Shown: positions 8,383 to 16,187, counted from the stretch's first letter. The stretch is DNA of 64,000 nucleotides from Streptacidiphilus melanogenes (GCF_000787835.1 NZ_BBPP01000003.1:101411-165410); one strand, 5' to 3'. Notes: a model not told the origin generated them from the letters alone. Numbers and translations are program-made.

Positions 8383-8409
8383 ATTCGGAGCCGCCGCGGC
8401 CCCGGATGG
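8383..8409 (-). promoter_or_regulatory. SigK-type promoter of the lipid operon
   Basis: On the minus strand the sequence reads CCATCC (8409-8404), 15 nt, CCGAAT (8388-8383). As I recall it, the M. tuberculosis SigK consensus is CCATCC about 15 nt upstream of CCGAAT, so both hexamers match exactly. The -10 lies about 40 nt upstream of the oxidoreductase start, and sigK itself is divergent on the other side of the gap. Confidence 0.72.
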
Positions 8410-8535
8410 GTGGTCGGTGAAGATTTCCGTCTCCGGGACCCGTCCGTGCGCCGCGCGGCTGCGAAGAAGGAGCAAGAGGATGGACGCGGGCCCGGTCGAC
8501 GGGCTCCGCCGAAGGCAAGGGGATGTGGGAGCGCC

Positions 8536-9150
8536 GTGGACGGACCGCACAGCAGGAGGGGCGAAGGCTCCGAGCCGACGTTCCTCGGCACGCCGCCGGT
8601 GCCGGGGCAACGGCCGGACGAGCTGCTGCTCCAGGTGGCGAGGGGCGACCAGGACGCGTTCGCCGCGCTGTACGAGCACATCGCCGGGCCGGTGCTGGGC
8701 ATCGTGCGCAGCGTGCTGCGCGACCCGGCGCAGTCGGAGGAGGTCGCCCAGGAGGTGCTGGTCGAGGTGTGGCGCACCGCCGCCCGGTTCCGGCCGGAGA
8801 AGGGTGGCGCGCTCGCGTGGGTGCTGACGATCGCGCACCGGCGTGCCGTCGACCGGGTCCGCAGCGCGCAGGCCGCCACCGACCGCGAGCACAAGGCGGC
8901 GCTGCTGGAGCAGACCCCCGCCTACGACGAGGTGAGCGAGGCGGTCGACCACCGGCTGGAGCGCGAGCACGTGCGGCGCTGCCTGCAGGCGCTCACCCGG
9001 ACTCAGCGCGAGTCGGTGGTGCTGGCCTACTACCGCGGCCTGACCTACCGGGAGGTCGCGGAGCTGCTGGCGGTGCCGCTGGGCACCGTCAAGGCACGGA
9101 TGCGGGACGGTCTGATCCGGATGCGGGACTGCCTGGGGGTGACGGCATGA
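8536..9150 (+). CDS. sigK: ECF RNA polymerase sigma factor SigK
   Basis: 204 aa from GTG 8536, preceded by GGGAG; the frame is open further upstream without a better ribosome site. Region 2 is seen in FAALYEHIAGPVLGIVR and SEEVAQEVLVEVWRTAARF with WVLTIAHRRAVDRVR. Region 4 is LTRTQRESVVLAYYRGLTYREVAELLAVPLGTVKARMRDGL, with the helix-turn-helix at its end. The name rests on three points: the partner is an RskA-type anti-sigma factor, the neighbours match the Rv0449c-Rv0444c set, and the facing operon has a SigK-like promoter. In mycobacteria all six genes run in one direction; here sigK-rskA is divergent. Confidence 0.88.
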   Translation: MDGPHSRRGEGSEPTFLGTPPVPGQRPDELLLQVARGDQDAFAALYEHIAGPVLGIVRSVLRDPAQSEEVAQEVLVEVWRTAARFRPEKGGALAWVLTIAHRRAVDRVRSAQAATDREHKAALLEQTPAYDEVSEAVDHRLEREHVRRCLQALTRTQRESVVLAYYRGLTYREVAELLAVPLGTVKARMRDGLIRMRDCLGVTA

Positions 9151-9914
9151 CCGGCGCGGACCTGCACATGCTCGCCGGGGCCTACGCGCTCGGCGCGCTC
9201 GCCGAGGACGAGCGCGCGGCGTTCGAGGAGCACCTGGCCGACTGCGAGGCGTGCGCGGTGGAGGTGGCCGAGTTCCAGGCCACCGGCGCCCGCCTGGCCC
9301 AGGCCGTCGCACAGAACCCGCCTCCGGCGATGAAGCAGCAGGTGCTGGGGCGGATCGCCGTGGTCCGGCAGGAGCCGCCGCACGTCGAGATGCCCGCTCC
9401 GCGGCCGCCCTCGGCCCCCGCGCGGGCCCGGCGCGGGGCCCGGTTCGCGCTCGCGGCGAGCCTGGCCGCCGCCGTGGCCCTGGGCGGCGTCGCCGCCTGG
9501 CAGTACACCCGCGCGCAGGACGCCCACCAGCAGGCCCAGCAGGCACAGGCGGAGACGGCGCAGATCGCGGCGGTGCTGTCCGCCCCCGACGCGCACGCCG
9601 TCGTCGGCTCGGTCGGCGGCGCGGGCCAGGGCAGTCACGCGACCGTCGTCACCTCGCGCAGCGAGAACAAGGCCGTGTTCCTCACCCCCGGCCTGCCCGA
9701 GCTCTCCTCGGGGAAGACCTACCAGCTCTGGTTCGACGATGCGGGCGTCATGCGTCCCGCCGGCCTGGTGGCCCCGGGCGCGACCGACCAGACCGTCCTG
9801 CTCAAGGGCCCCATCGCCCAGGCCCAGGGCATGGGCATCACGGTCGAACCGGCGGGCGGCTCGCTGCACCCCACCACCGCGCCGATCGCGTTGATGCCGT
9901 TCCCGGCCACCTGA
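9147..9914 (+). CDS. rskA: RskA-type membrane anti-sigma factor
   Basis: 255 aa, ATGA overlap with sigK. The cytoplasmic N-terminus (about 1-90) has the zinc anti-sigma motif HLADCEAC (H-x3-C-x2-C) and should hold SigK inactive. One membrane helix lies near 96-117 (FALAASLAAAVALGGVAAW). The exterior part begins with a Gln/Ala-rich helix and carries the RskA C-terminal domain (AVFLTPGLPELSSGKTYQLWFDD). Family members are cleaved by regulated proteolysis to free the sigma factor; whether that happens here, and on what signal, is unknown. Confidence 0.9.
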   Translation: MTGADLHMLAGAYALGALAEDERAAFEEHLADCEACAVEVAEFQATGARLAQAVAQNPPPAMKQQVLGRIAVVRQEPPHVEMPAPRPPSAPARARRGARFALAASLAAAVALGGVAAWQYTRAQDAHQQAQQAQAETAQIAAVLSAPDAHAVVGSVGGAGQGSHATVVTSRSENKAVFLTPGLPELSSGKTYQLWFDDAGVMRPAGLVAPGATDQTVLLKGPIAQAQGMGITVEPAGGSLHPTTAPIALMPFPAT

Positions 9915-9944
9915 GGAGCCCTGGCGCGTGGGCCGTGGAAACGC

Positions 9945-9975
9945 CGCGACGCCCCGGGTGGACCGGGGCGTCGCG
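9945..9975. terminator. bidirectional hairpin terminator
   Basis: Perfect 13-bp arms (9945-9957 and 9963-9975) around GTGGA, between the ends of rskA (+) and the SRPBCC gene (-). Confidence 0.8.
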
Positions 9976-9994
9976 GATGCGCGGCCAGGCGTGC

Positions 9995-10435
9995 TCAGTG
10001 CCAGTCGCTGATCCTGACGTCGCGCGGCGCGGGGTCGCCCGCGCCGGTCTCCAGCAGCTTCTTCAGGCTCAGCAGGAAGGTCGCCCACTTGGTGCTGCAG
10101 TGGTACATGAACTCCACCGGCTCCCGCCAACCCTCGTGCCGGAAACGGACAATGGTGAAGCCGTCGGCCTCCGAGAGGTCGAAACGGACCCGGGTGCCGA
10201 TCCACTCCTCCGGGCCGTCGACGACCTCCCAGAGCACGAACTCCTTGGGGCGGGCGTCCAGGACCTTCATGTCGAAGCCGCCGGGCTCGAAACGGAACCG
10301 CAGCACGCCGCCGACGTCGCCGTCGCCGTCCGTGTCCTCGGTCCACCAGCCGGCCAGGCCGTCGACCGTGGTCAGGGCCGCGTAGACCTGCTCCGGGGAC
10401 GTGGTGACCCCGATCCTGTGCAGGATGTCCACCAT
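9995..10435 (-). CDS. SRPBCC/AHSA1-type START-domain protein
   Basis: 146 aa. The helix-grip fold is recognisable from SPEQVYAALTTVDGLAGWWTEDT, GGVLRFRFEPGG and VRFRHEGWREPVEFMYHCSTKWATFLLSLKKLLE. Members bind hydrophobic ligands or act as Aha1-like proteins; no ligand can be inferred. AAGGAGG precedes ATG 10435. It follows the ArsR gene on the same strand after 55 bp, in which a 14-bp unit TTGCGTGTGATGNG is repeated in tandem (about 10448-10475). It is likely the distal gene of the ArsR/SRPBCC operon. Confidence 0.85.
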   Translation of the reverse strand: MVDILHRIGVTTSPEQVYAALTTVDGLAGWWTEDTDGDGDVGGVLRFRFEPGGFDMKVLDARPKEFVLWEVVDGPEEWIGTRVRFDLSEADGFTIVRFRHEGWREPVEFMYHCSTKWATFLLSLKKLLETGAGDPAPRDVRISDWH

Positions 10436-10490
10436 GACGATGCCTCCTTGCGTGTGATGTGTTGCGTGTGATGCGTGAGGTGAGGGGGTT

Positions 10491-10841
10491 TCAGGTCTCG
10501 GGCCGGGAGTCCCGGCTCAGCTGGATCGCCTCGGCGATCCGCTTGATGCGGCGCAGGCGGGCGTCCCACGCCGCGCCCACGGAGGACAACTGCGCGACCG
10601 CACGGGCGAACTGGGCCTCGTCCACGGCGTATATCCGCTCCCGCCCGGAGGGGGTGGCGTGCACCAGCCCGGCCCGGTCGAGGACGCCGAGGTGCTTGGC
10701 GACCGCCTGCCGGGTGACGGGCAGGCGCTCGCTCAAGGTGGTCGCCGTCCCGCCGCCGTCGGTCAACAGCAGGTCGAGCATCCGGCGGCGGATGGGGTCG
10801 CCCACCGCGGACCAGAGCTCGTCGTCGACGATGACGCTCAC
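10491..10841 (-). CDS. ArsR-family repressor of the SRPBCC operon
   Basis: 116 aa. Winged helix seen in WSAVGDPIRRRMLDLLL, TTLSERLPVTRQAVAKHLGVLDRAGLV and GRERIYAVDE. It lacks the Cys-rich metal box of classical ArsR, as expected for the group paired with AHSA1/SRPBCC genes. The GTG start overlaps the stop of the upstream SRPBCC gene (GTGA). It probably autoregulates through the GCAACC-N3-GGTTGC sites upstream of the operon. Confidence 0.9.
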   Translation of the reverse strand: MSVIVDDELWSAVGDPIRRRMLDLLLTDGGGTATTLSERLPVTRQAVAKHLGVLDRAGLVHATPSGRERIYAVDEAQFARAVAQLSSVGAAWDARLRRIKRIAEAIQLSRDSRPET

Positions 10842-11302
10842 GGTGCCTGCACCAGCCCGGAGGCGTACGGCGCGAGCCGGGGGAGGTAGTGGTCCCAGCC
10901 GGTGACGTGGTCGCGGTACTGCTCCTCCAGGACGGCCGCCTCCCAGCCCTGCTCCCGGAAGCCCGTCTCGGTCAGGCGGAGCAGTGTGCCCGCGCCCGAG
11001 GGGACCAGATCGAAGGTGATCAGGAGCGAGTTGCCCGGCGTCGCCGTCTCGTCCGGCTCGTGCATCCAGCGGAAGGAGAACCGCCGGGGCGGATCGGCCT
11101 CGACGACCGTCAGCGCCACGACGTGCGCGTCCGGCGACGCCCCGTCGCCGAAGCGGAAGGTCCCGGTGCCGCCGGGCGCGGACTCGAACTCGGCCTCGTC
11201 CGGCCACCAGCCGCGCAGGTGTTCGGGCGTGCTCACGACCTCGTAGACCACCTCCGGGGTGGCGTCGACGTGGATCTCCCGCTCGATGCTGCCGAACTCC
11301 AT
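10838..11302 (-). CDS. SRPBCC/AHSA1-type protein, first gene of ArsR operon
   Basis: 154 aa. IEREIHVDATPEVVYEVVSTPEHLRGWWPDEAEF and PPRRFSFRWMHEPDE are typical AHSA1 family segments, and FREQGWEAAVLEEQYRDHVTGWD is the C-terminal helix. Function unknown; it differs from the other SRPBCC gene of the operon by a longer C-terminus. ATG 11302 is preceded by GAGGAG. Two inverted repeats upstream put it under control of the ArsR protein encoded next in the operon. Confidence 0.87.
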   Translation of the reverse strand: MEFGSIEREIHVDATPEVVYEVVSTPEHLRGWWPDEAEFESAPGGTGTFRFGDGASPDAHVVALTVVEADPPRRFSFRWMHEPDETATPGNSLLITFDLVPSGAGTLLRLTETGFREQGWEAAVLEEQYRDHVTGWDHYLPRLAPYASGLVQAP

Positions 11303-11321
11303 GGCGCCGCTCCTCGCATTC

Positions 11322-11381
11322 GCAACCTTTGGTTGCTTGTCACTCTAGATCGGTCCGCTCGTATGCGCAACCAAAGGTTGC
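11322..11381 (-). promoter_or_regulatory. promoter with two ArsR-type operators
   Basis: GCAACC-TTT-GGTTGC (11322-11336) and GCAACC-AAA-GGTTGC (11367-11381) are 6+3+6 inverted repeats with centres 45 bp apart. On the minus strand a -35 TTGCGC (11370-11365) and a -10 TAGAGT (11347-11342) are 17 bp apart. The distal operator overlaps the -35, and the proximal one lies just downstream of the expected start. This suits repression by the ArsR protein of the operon. Confidence 0.75.
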
Positions 11382-11414
11382 CTGTTGCTGGATGCGCTGA
11401 GGCGGCGAAGCGTC

Positions 11415-11476
11415 CGCTATAAAGGAATATGTCCGTATATTCAGGCCTCGGTGCCGCATCATTTCGTGGACGAAAT
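11415..11476. promoter_or_regulatory. AT-rich island with two inverted repeats
   Basis: The 294-bp gap before the next + gene contains a run of unusually low GC. It carries GAATAT-gtccgt-ATATTC (11425-11442) and ATTTCG-tgga-CGAAAT (11461-11476), preceded by CTATAAAGG. It is probably a protein-binding regulatory region. The regulator is unknown. Confidence 0.4.
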
Positions 11477-11679
11477 CCTGAACGGGACCAACTTCGGTGC
11501 CCGCGCCGGAAGGTGACGCGACGGAAGCAGGCCGTCACCCAACAGGTGCCGCAGGGGTGGGTGACAGGGTCGCGTCGGGCGGGGCAGACTGGGCGTCGCG
11601 CCCGGTCCGGAACCCCGCATCGCAGTTCGTCGGGACCGTCGGGGCGCCGATGCGTGTCGCAGTCACAGGGGGAGTCCGT

Positions 11680-12027
11680 ATGTCCCGCACCATCTCGAGT
11701 CTGGTCGGTGAGCCGCTGTCGCGGCTCAACGCCGAGGTCACCTCCGCCGGGGCGGCCCTGGCCCCGACCGGCGACCCCTGCGCGGTCCGCGCCGTCGCGG
11801 ACCGGGCCGTGGGAGCGGCGGCCGCCGTGGCCGTTCTCGACAACGCGGAGCTGCTCTGCGAGCCGGCCCACGACCGGCGCTCCCTGCTGCGCGCCCAGGA
11901 AGCCCTCCATGCGGCGCGCACCACCGCGCTCTCCCTCGCCGCCCCGACCGGAAGCGTCGAGGGCATCGACGCGATCCTCCGCGCGATCACCGGCGCCCTG
12001 AACACCACCACCCGCGCCTCGTCCTGA
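11680..12027 (+). CDS. hypothetical Ala-rich helical protein
   Basis: 115 aa, unrecognised. ATG 11680 is chosen for the GGGGGAG just upstream; the frame is open well 5' of it. The protein is Ala/Leu-rich, probably all helical (LNAEVTSAGAALAP, VADRAVGAAAAVAVLDNAELL, LRAQEALHAARTTALSLAAP) and ends in a Thr/Ser tail. No signal peptide or membrane segment is evident, and the N-terminal half could form a coiled bundle. It lies alone between the ArsR operon promoter and the PadR operon. Confidence 0.5.
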   Translation: MSRTISSLVGEPLSRLNAEVTSAGAALAPTGDPCAVRAVADRAVGAAAAVAVLDNAELLCEPAHDRRSLLRAQEALHAARTTALSLAAPTGSVEGIDAILRAITGALNTTTRASS

Positions 12028-12130
12028 GGCTCGCCCTCCTGCGCCCCGTGGTTCTGCGCCACCTCGTCCCACGCCTCGTCGATCAGGGCTGATTCCCCCC
12101 GATCGGTGGGGCGTGGACCCTCCGGTCGGG

Positions 12131-12163
12131 GTATGCACCGCGTGTATACCCCGTATGTATAGT
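12131..12163 (+). promoter_or_regulatory. PadR operator and leaderless promoter
   Basis: GTATGCAC-CGC-GTGTATAC (12131-12149) is an imperfect inverted repeat (7 of 8 pairs) in the -35 area. A -10 TATAGT lies at 12158-12163, six nt before the ATG of padR, so the mRNA would begin at or next to the start codon. The GTAT/ATAC arms are compatible with PadR autoregulation. Confidence 0.6.
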
Positions 12164-12169
12164 CGTCGC

Positions 12170-12694
12170 ATGACGATCGGCCACACCCTGCTGGGCCTGC
12201 TGGAATCCGGCCCGAGACACGGTTACGACCTCAAGCGCGCCTTCGACGAGCGCTTCGGCCAAGACCGCCCGCTGCACTACGGCCAGGTCTACGCGACCAT
12301 GGCGCGGCTGCTGAAGAACGGCCTGGTCGAGGTCGAGGGCATCGAGGCCGGCGAGGGTCCGGACCGCAAGCGCTACGCGATCACCGACGCCGGGGTCACC
12401 GACGTCGAGCAGTGGCTCGCCCAGCCCGAGAAGCCCGAGCCCTACCTGCAGAGCGCCCTGTACACCAAGGTCGTGGTCGCCCTGCTCACCGGGCGCAGCG
12501 CGCAGGACATCCTGGACACCCAGCGCTCCGAGCACCTGCGCCTGATGCGCGAACTCACCCGGCGCAAGTCCGGCGGAGACCTGTCCGACCAGCTGATCTG
12601 CGACCACGCCCTGTTCCACCTCGAAGCCGACATGCGCTGGCTGGAGCTGACCGCCGCGCGGCTCGACCAGCTCGCCGAGGAGCTCGCCCGATGA
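12170..12694 (+). CDS. PadR-family transcriptional repressor
   Basis: 174 aa. TIGHTLLGLLESGPRHGYDLKRAFDERF is the N-terminal PadR winged helix, and LHYGQVYATMARLLKNGLVEVEG carries the recognition region. The C-terminal helical half (from LYTKVVVALLTG) is of the Vir_act_alpha_C dimerisation type. No ribosome site precedes ATG 12170, in line with a leaderless transcript. The stop overlaps the ABC ATPase start (ATGA), so the repressor is co-expressed with the exporter it probably controls. Confidence 0.92.
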   Translation: MTIGHTLLGLLESGPRHGYDLKRAFDERFGQDRPLHYGQVYATMARLLKNGLVEVEGIEAGEGPDRKRYAITDAGVTDVEQWLAQPEKPEPYLQSALYTKVVVALLTGRSAQDILDTQRSEHLRLMRELTRRKSGGDLSDQLICDHALFHLEADMRWLELTAARLDQLAEELAR

Positions 12695-13416
12695 CCCCGA
12701 TGACCCCCACCGCCCACTCCGCGCGCCCCGGCCGCTCCGAGGCGCCGCTGCTGGCGGCGACCGGCCTGCACAAGTCCTACGGCGCCACCCCGGCGCTGGC
12801 CGGAGCCGACTTCCAGATCCACGGCGGCGAGATCGTCGCCGTGATGGGCCCGTCCGGCTCCGGCAAGTCCACGCTGCTGCACTGCCTCGCCGGGATCGTC
12901 AGCCCCGACGGGGGCACGGTCCACTACCAGGGCCGGGAGCTGAGCGCGCTGAGCGACGCCCGGCGCAGCGCGCTGCGGCGCTCCGACTTCGGTTTCGTCT
13001 TCCAGTTCGGCCAGCTGGTCCCCGAGCTCACCTGTCTGGAGAACGTCGCGCTGCCGCTGCGGCTGGCCGGGACGCGACGCCGGGACGCCGAGCAGCGTGC
13101 GGCCGAGTGGCTGGAGCGCCTGGAGGTCGCCGACGTCGCCGGCAAGCGGCCCGGAGAGGTCTCCGGTGGCCAGGGCCAGCGCGTCGCGATCGCCCGCGCG
13201 CTCGCGCCCCGCCCCCGCGTGGTCTTCGCCGACGAGCCGACCGGAGCGCTGGACTCGCTCAACGGCGAGCGTGCCATGCAACTGCTGACCGCCGCCGCCC
13301 GGGACACCGGCGCCGCGGTGGTGCTGGTCACCCACGAGGTGCGGGTGGCCGCCTACTCCGACCGCGAGGTCGTCGTCCGCGACGGGCGCGCCACCACCCC
13401 GGCGGCCGCGCTGTGA
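12691..13416 (+). CDS. ABC transporter ATP-binding protein (MacB/LolD type)
   Basis: 241 aa. Walker A GPSGSGKST, Q-loop FQFGQLVPELTCLENVALPL, signature VSGGQGQRVAIARAL, Walker B RVVFADEPTGALD and switch His in LVTHE are all intact. The EPTGALD sequence and short length are typical of ATPases that power FtsX-like permeases. It is ATGA-coupled to padR upstream and GTGA-coupled to the permease downstream. Such complexes export antibiotics or peptides, or extract lipids; the substrate is unknown. Confidence 0.93.
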   Translation: MTPMTPTAHSARPGRSEAPLLAATGLHKSYGATPALAGADFQIHGGEIVAVMGPSGSGKSTLLHCLAGIVSPDGGTVHYQGRELSALSDARRSALRRSDFGFVFQFGQLVPELTCLENVALPLRLAGTRRRDAEQRAAEWLERLEVADVAGKRPGEVSGGQGQRVAIARALAPRPRVVFADEPTGALDSLNGERAMQLLTAAARDTGAAVVLVTHEVRVAAYSDREVVVRDGRATTPAAAL

Positions 13417-15815
13417 CCGCCGCGGGGGGAACGCTCGACCACGACGTCACGACCGCCCCGGGCGGCGGCCCGGCGGACGGCGTCCCAGGGGCCGGCGACC
13501 GGCTCCGAGGCTGGGCGCGCGACCTGGCGCTGGGCGCCCGCTTCGCGCTCACCGGGCGCGAGGCGATCGTGCGCACGCTGCTCAGCGCACTCGGCGTCGG
13601 GCTGGGCGTGGCGATGCTGCTGCTGGGCACCACCGTCCCTGGCCTGGTCGCCGACCGCTCGCAACGCGGCGCCGCACGCGACCTGACCTACTACGGCTCG
13701 GCCCTGAGCCCCGGCCCGGACACCCTGCTCGTCGGCGAGGGCGACACCTCCTGGCACGGCGAGGACGTCTACGGCAGGCTGCTCAAGCCCGAGGGCCCCG
13801 CCGTCAAGGTCGTCGCCGGCCTCACGGCCTACCCGGCCCCCGGCACCATGTACGTCTCACCCGCCCTGCAGCGGGTCCTCGCCTCACCGCAGGGCTACCT
13901 GCTGCGCGACCGGCTCCCCTACCGGATCGTGGGCACCATCTCCGACGCCGGCCTGCTCGGCCCCTCCGAGCTCGCCTACTACGCCGGGGACGGCTCGCTC
14001 CGCCTGGACGGCGGCAACAGCAGCGGCGACCTCTACCGGACCAACAGCATCGGCGGCCACTACGTCGACCGCGGCATGGACCCGGTACTCCTGCTGCTGT
14101 CCGTCGTCGCCTTCGTGGTGCTGCTCCTGCCGATCGCGGTGTTCGTCGCCACGGCCGCCCGCTTCGGCGGCGAGCGCCGCGACCGGCGCCTGGCGGCGCT
14201 GCGGCTGATCGGCGCGGACATCTCCGGAACCCACCGCACCGCGGCCGGTGAGTCGCTGGTCGGCGGTGCCCTCGGCGTGCTCGCCGGGTTCCTCTTCTTC
14301 CAGGTAGGCCGGGCCGTCATCGGCGGCATCGAGATCGCCGGGCTCAGCGTCTTCTCACACGACGTGACCCCCGGGCCCGGCATGGCGGCGCTCATCGCCC
14401 TCGCCGTGCCGGTGTGCTCGGTGGTGGTGACGGCGATGGCCCTGCGCGGGGTCGCGATCGAGCCCCTCGGAGTGGTCCGCCGCTCGGCGCCCGTCCGCCG
14501 CCGCCTGTGGTGGCGGCTGGTCCCGCCGGTGCTCGGCGTCGTCATGCTCGTCCCGGCCCTCCAGGGCGGTGAGGGCTCGTCGAACTCGCTGCTGCTCCCG
14601 ACCGGGATGATCCTGCTGCTGGTCGGCGTGTCCTCGTTGCTCCCGTGGCTGATCGAGCAGGTGGTGGCCCGGATGGGAGCCGGGCCGGTCCCGATCCAGC
14701 TGGGCAGCCGCAGGCTGCAGCTGTCCGGGGGCACCGCGGCCCGCGCCGTCTCCGGGGTCACCGTGGCCGTCGCGGGAGCGATCGCCATCCAGACGCTCTT
14801 CGCCGGCGTCACCGGGGTCTACACCAAGAACACCGGCCTGGATCCGCAACGGGTGCAGGCCCAGCTGGCCCACGCCGTCTCCGGATCCGGCGAGCTCGAC
14901 GAGCTCACCGACCGGCTCCGGGCCGCCGACGGCGTGCTCGGCGTGACCGCCCGGGCGACCAGCACCGCGGCGATCCCGGGCGCCCCCGGCAGCTCGCCGT
15001 CGAACTGGAACCAGGCCCAGGTCGACGTCGGGGACTGCGCCTCACTGGAATCGGTCGCCCGGATCAGCGGCTGCCGTCCGGGCAGCGTCTACACCGTCGG
15101 CGTCCGGGCGGGAACCACCCTGGACCTGGCCGACCCGGAGGGGGACGGCCCGCGGCCCAAGCCACGGCTGTGGAAGGTGCCCGCCGGTGCCGGGCCGGCG
15201 GTTCTGATCGGCAACGGGGGCGGCACCATCTCGGACGACCCGCTCGTCCTGGCCACCCCGCAGGCGCTGCCCGTGGACCGGATCAACCAGCCGTACGCCC
15301 AACTCCAGCTGCGTCTGGCCGCGAACGACCCGGACGCGGTCGAGCGGGCCCGCAACGCGGCGGTGTCGGTGGACCCCACGATGGACGTGACCACCATCGA
15401 ATCGAGTGTCACGCTCCACTCCTTCGACGCGCTGCGCCGAGGCGTGATCGTCGGTGCGACGGCGACCATGGTGCTGATCGGCCTCAGCCTTGCCATCGGC
15501 ACCATCGAGCAACTGCGCGAGCGGCGACGGCTGCTGGCCGTGCTGGTCGCCTTCGGCACCCGGCGCTCCACGCTGGCCCTGTCCGTCCTGTGGCAGACCG
15601 CGCTGCCGATGCTGCTCGGTCTCGGCCTCGCCCTCGGCTTCGGCGTCGGCCTGGGCGCGATCCTGCTGCGGATCACCCGCTCGCCCGCCGGCTTCGACTG
15701 GACGTCGGTGGCCGAACTGGTCGGCGCGGGCACGGCCGTGGCCCTGCTCGCGACCCTGGTCAGCATGCCGGCGCTGTGGCGCCTGATGCGGCCGGAGGGC
15801 CTGCGTACCGAGTAG
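13413..15815 (+). CDS. FtsX-like ABC transporter permease
   Basis: 800 aa from GTG 13413 (GTGA overlap). The N-terminal helix around REAIVRTLLSALGVGLGVAMLLLG is followed by an extracytoplasmic region. Two FtsX-like blocks follow: the first at about 215-340 with VVAFVVLLLPIAVFVATAARFGGERRDRRLAALRLIGA, the second at the C-terminus with GATATMVLIGLSLAIGTIEQLRERRRLLAVLVAFGTRRS. The second periplasmic-type domain lies at about 480-670. The length fits the duplicated permeases of streptomycete PadR-regulated exporters. Confidence 0.9.
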   Translation: MTAAGGTLDHDVTTAPGGGPADGVPGAGDRLRGWARDLALGARFALTGREAIVRTLLSALGVGLGVAMLLLGTTVPGLVADRSQRGAARDLTYYGSALSPGPDTLLVGEGDTSWHGEDVYGRLLKPEGPAVKVVAGLTAYPAPGTMYVSPALQRVLASPQGYLLRDRLPYRIVGTISDAGLLGPSELAYYAGDGSLRLDGGNSSGDLYRTNSIGGHYVDRGMDPVLLLLSVVAFVVLLLPIAVFVATAARFGGERRDRRLAALRLIGADISGTHRTAAGESLVGGALGVLAGFLFFQVGRAVIGGIEIAGLSVFSHDVTPGPGMAALIALAVPVCSVVVTAMALRGVAIEPLGVVRRSAPVRRRLWWRLVPPVLGVVMLVPALQGGEGSSNSLLLPTGMILLLVGVSSLLPWLIEQVVARMGAGPVPIQLGSRRLQLSGGTAARAVSGVTVAVAGAIAIQTLFAGVTGVYTKNTGLDPQRVQAQLAHAVSGSGELDELTDRLRAADGVLGVTARATSTAAIPGAPGSSPSNWNQAQVDVGDCASLESVARISGCRPGSVYTVGVRAGTTLDLADPEGDGPRPKPRLWKVPAGAGPAVLIGNGGGTISDDPLVLATPQALPVDRINQPYAQLQLRLAANDPDAVERARNAAVSVDPTMDVTTIESSVTLHSFDALRRGVIVGATATMVLIGLSLAIGTIEQLRERRRLLAVLVAFGTRRSTLALSVLWQTALPMLLGLGLALGFGVGLGAILLRITRSPAGFDWTSVAELVGAGTAVALLATLVSMPALWRLMRPEGLRTE

Positions 15816-15821
15816 CCCATG

Positions 15822-15857
15822 GCGGTCGGCATGCGGCGCGCGCCGCATGCCGACCGC
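15822..15857. terminator. 36-bp perfect palindrome, bidirectional terminator
   Basis: Arms 15822-15839 and 15840-15857 are perfectly complementary with no spacer. It begins 7 bp after the permease stop and faces the end of the next minus-strand gene 30 bp on, so it can terminate both. The absence of a loop also makes it a candidate cruciform. Confidence 0.7.
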
Positions 15858-15887
15858 TGGTGTGCGGCCGCGGCGCGTGGGCGCGCG

Positions 15888-16187
15888 TCAGGCGGCGCCG
15901 GTGACGCCTGCGGGGATCAGGCGGCGGTGCAGCGGGCTGTAGCGGGTCTCGGGCGTGCCCACGAGACCCGCTTCCTTGACCGCCGCGCCGAGCCGGGCCC
16001 CGAAGTAGCGCTCGAAGTGCTCCGGGCTCTCCCACACGTCGGTGACCTGCAGAGCTCCGTCGGCGAAGGACGCGACGTGCACCACGAGGCCGTCCGGGGC
16101 GTCGCCCTCCAGGTCCACGAGGGCGCTCACCCGGTCGTACTGCTCGGGGGTGACGCCGGGCCAGCGCATGGTCAGGACGACAGCCAT
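15888..16187 (-). CDS. small dimeric-barrel-like hypothetical protein
   Basis: 99 aa. VLTMRWPGVTPEQYDRVSALVDLEGDAPDGLVVH, FADGALQVTDVWESPEHFERYFGARL and LVGTPETRYSPLHRRLIP resemble the ferredoxin-like alpha/beta-barrel (ABM/NIPSNAP-like) proteins common in streptomycetes. No catalytic role is known. ATG 16187 is preceded by GGAAGGAAG. It follows the SnoaL-like gene on the same strand by 47 bp and is probably in the same transcript. Confidence 0.7.
   Translation of the reverse strand: MAVVLTMRWPGVTPEQYDRVSALVDLEGDAPDGLVVHVASFADGALQVTDVWESPEHFERYFGARLGAAVKEAGLVGTPETRYSPLHRRLIPAGVTGAA

Noticed and set aside
15042-15848. open frame on - inside the FtsX-like permease region
   Set aside because: The + strand permease is continuous with matching membrane helices and a GTGA link to the ATPase; the minus frame has no ribosome site or motif.
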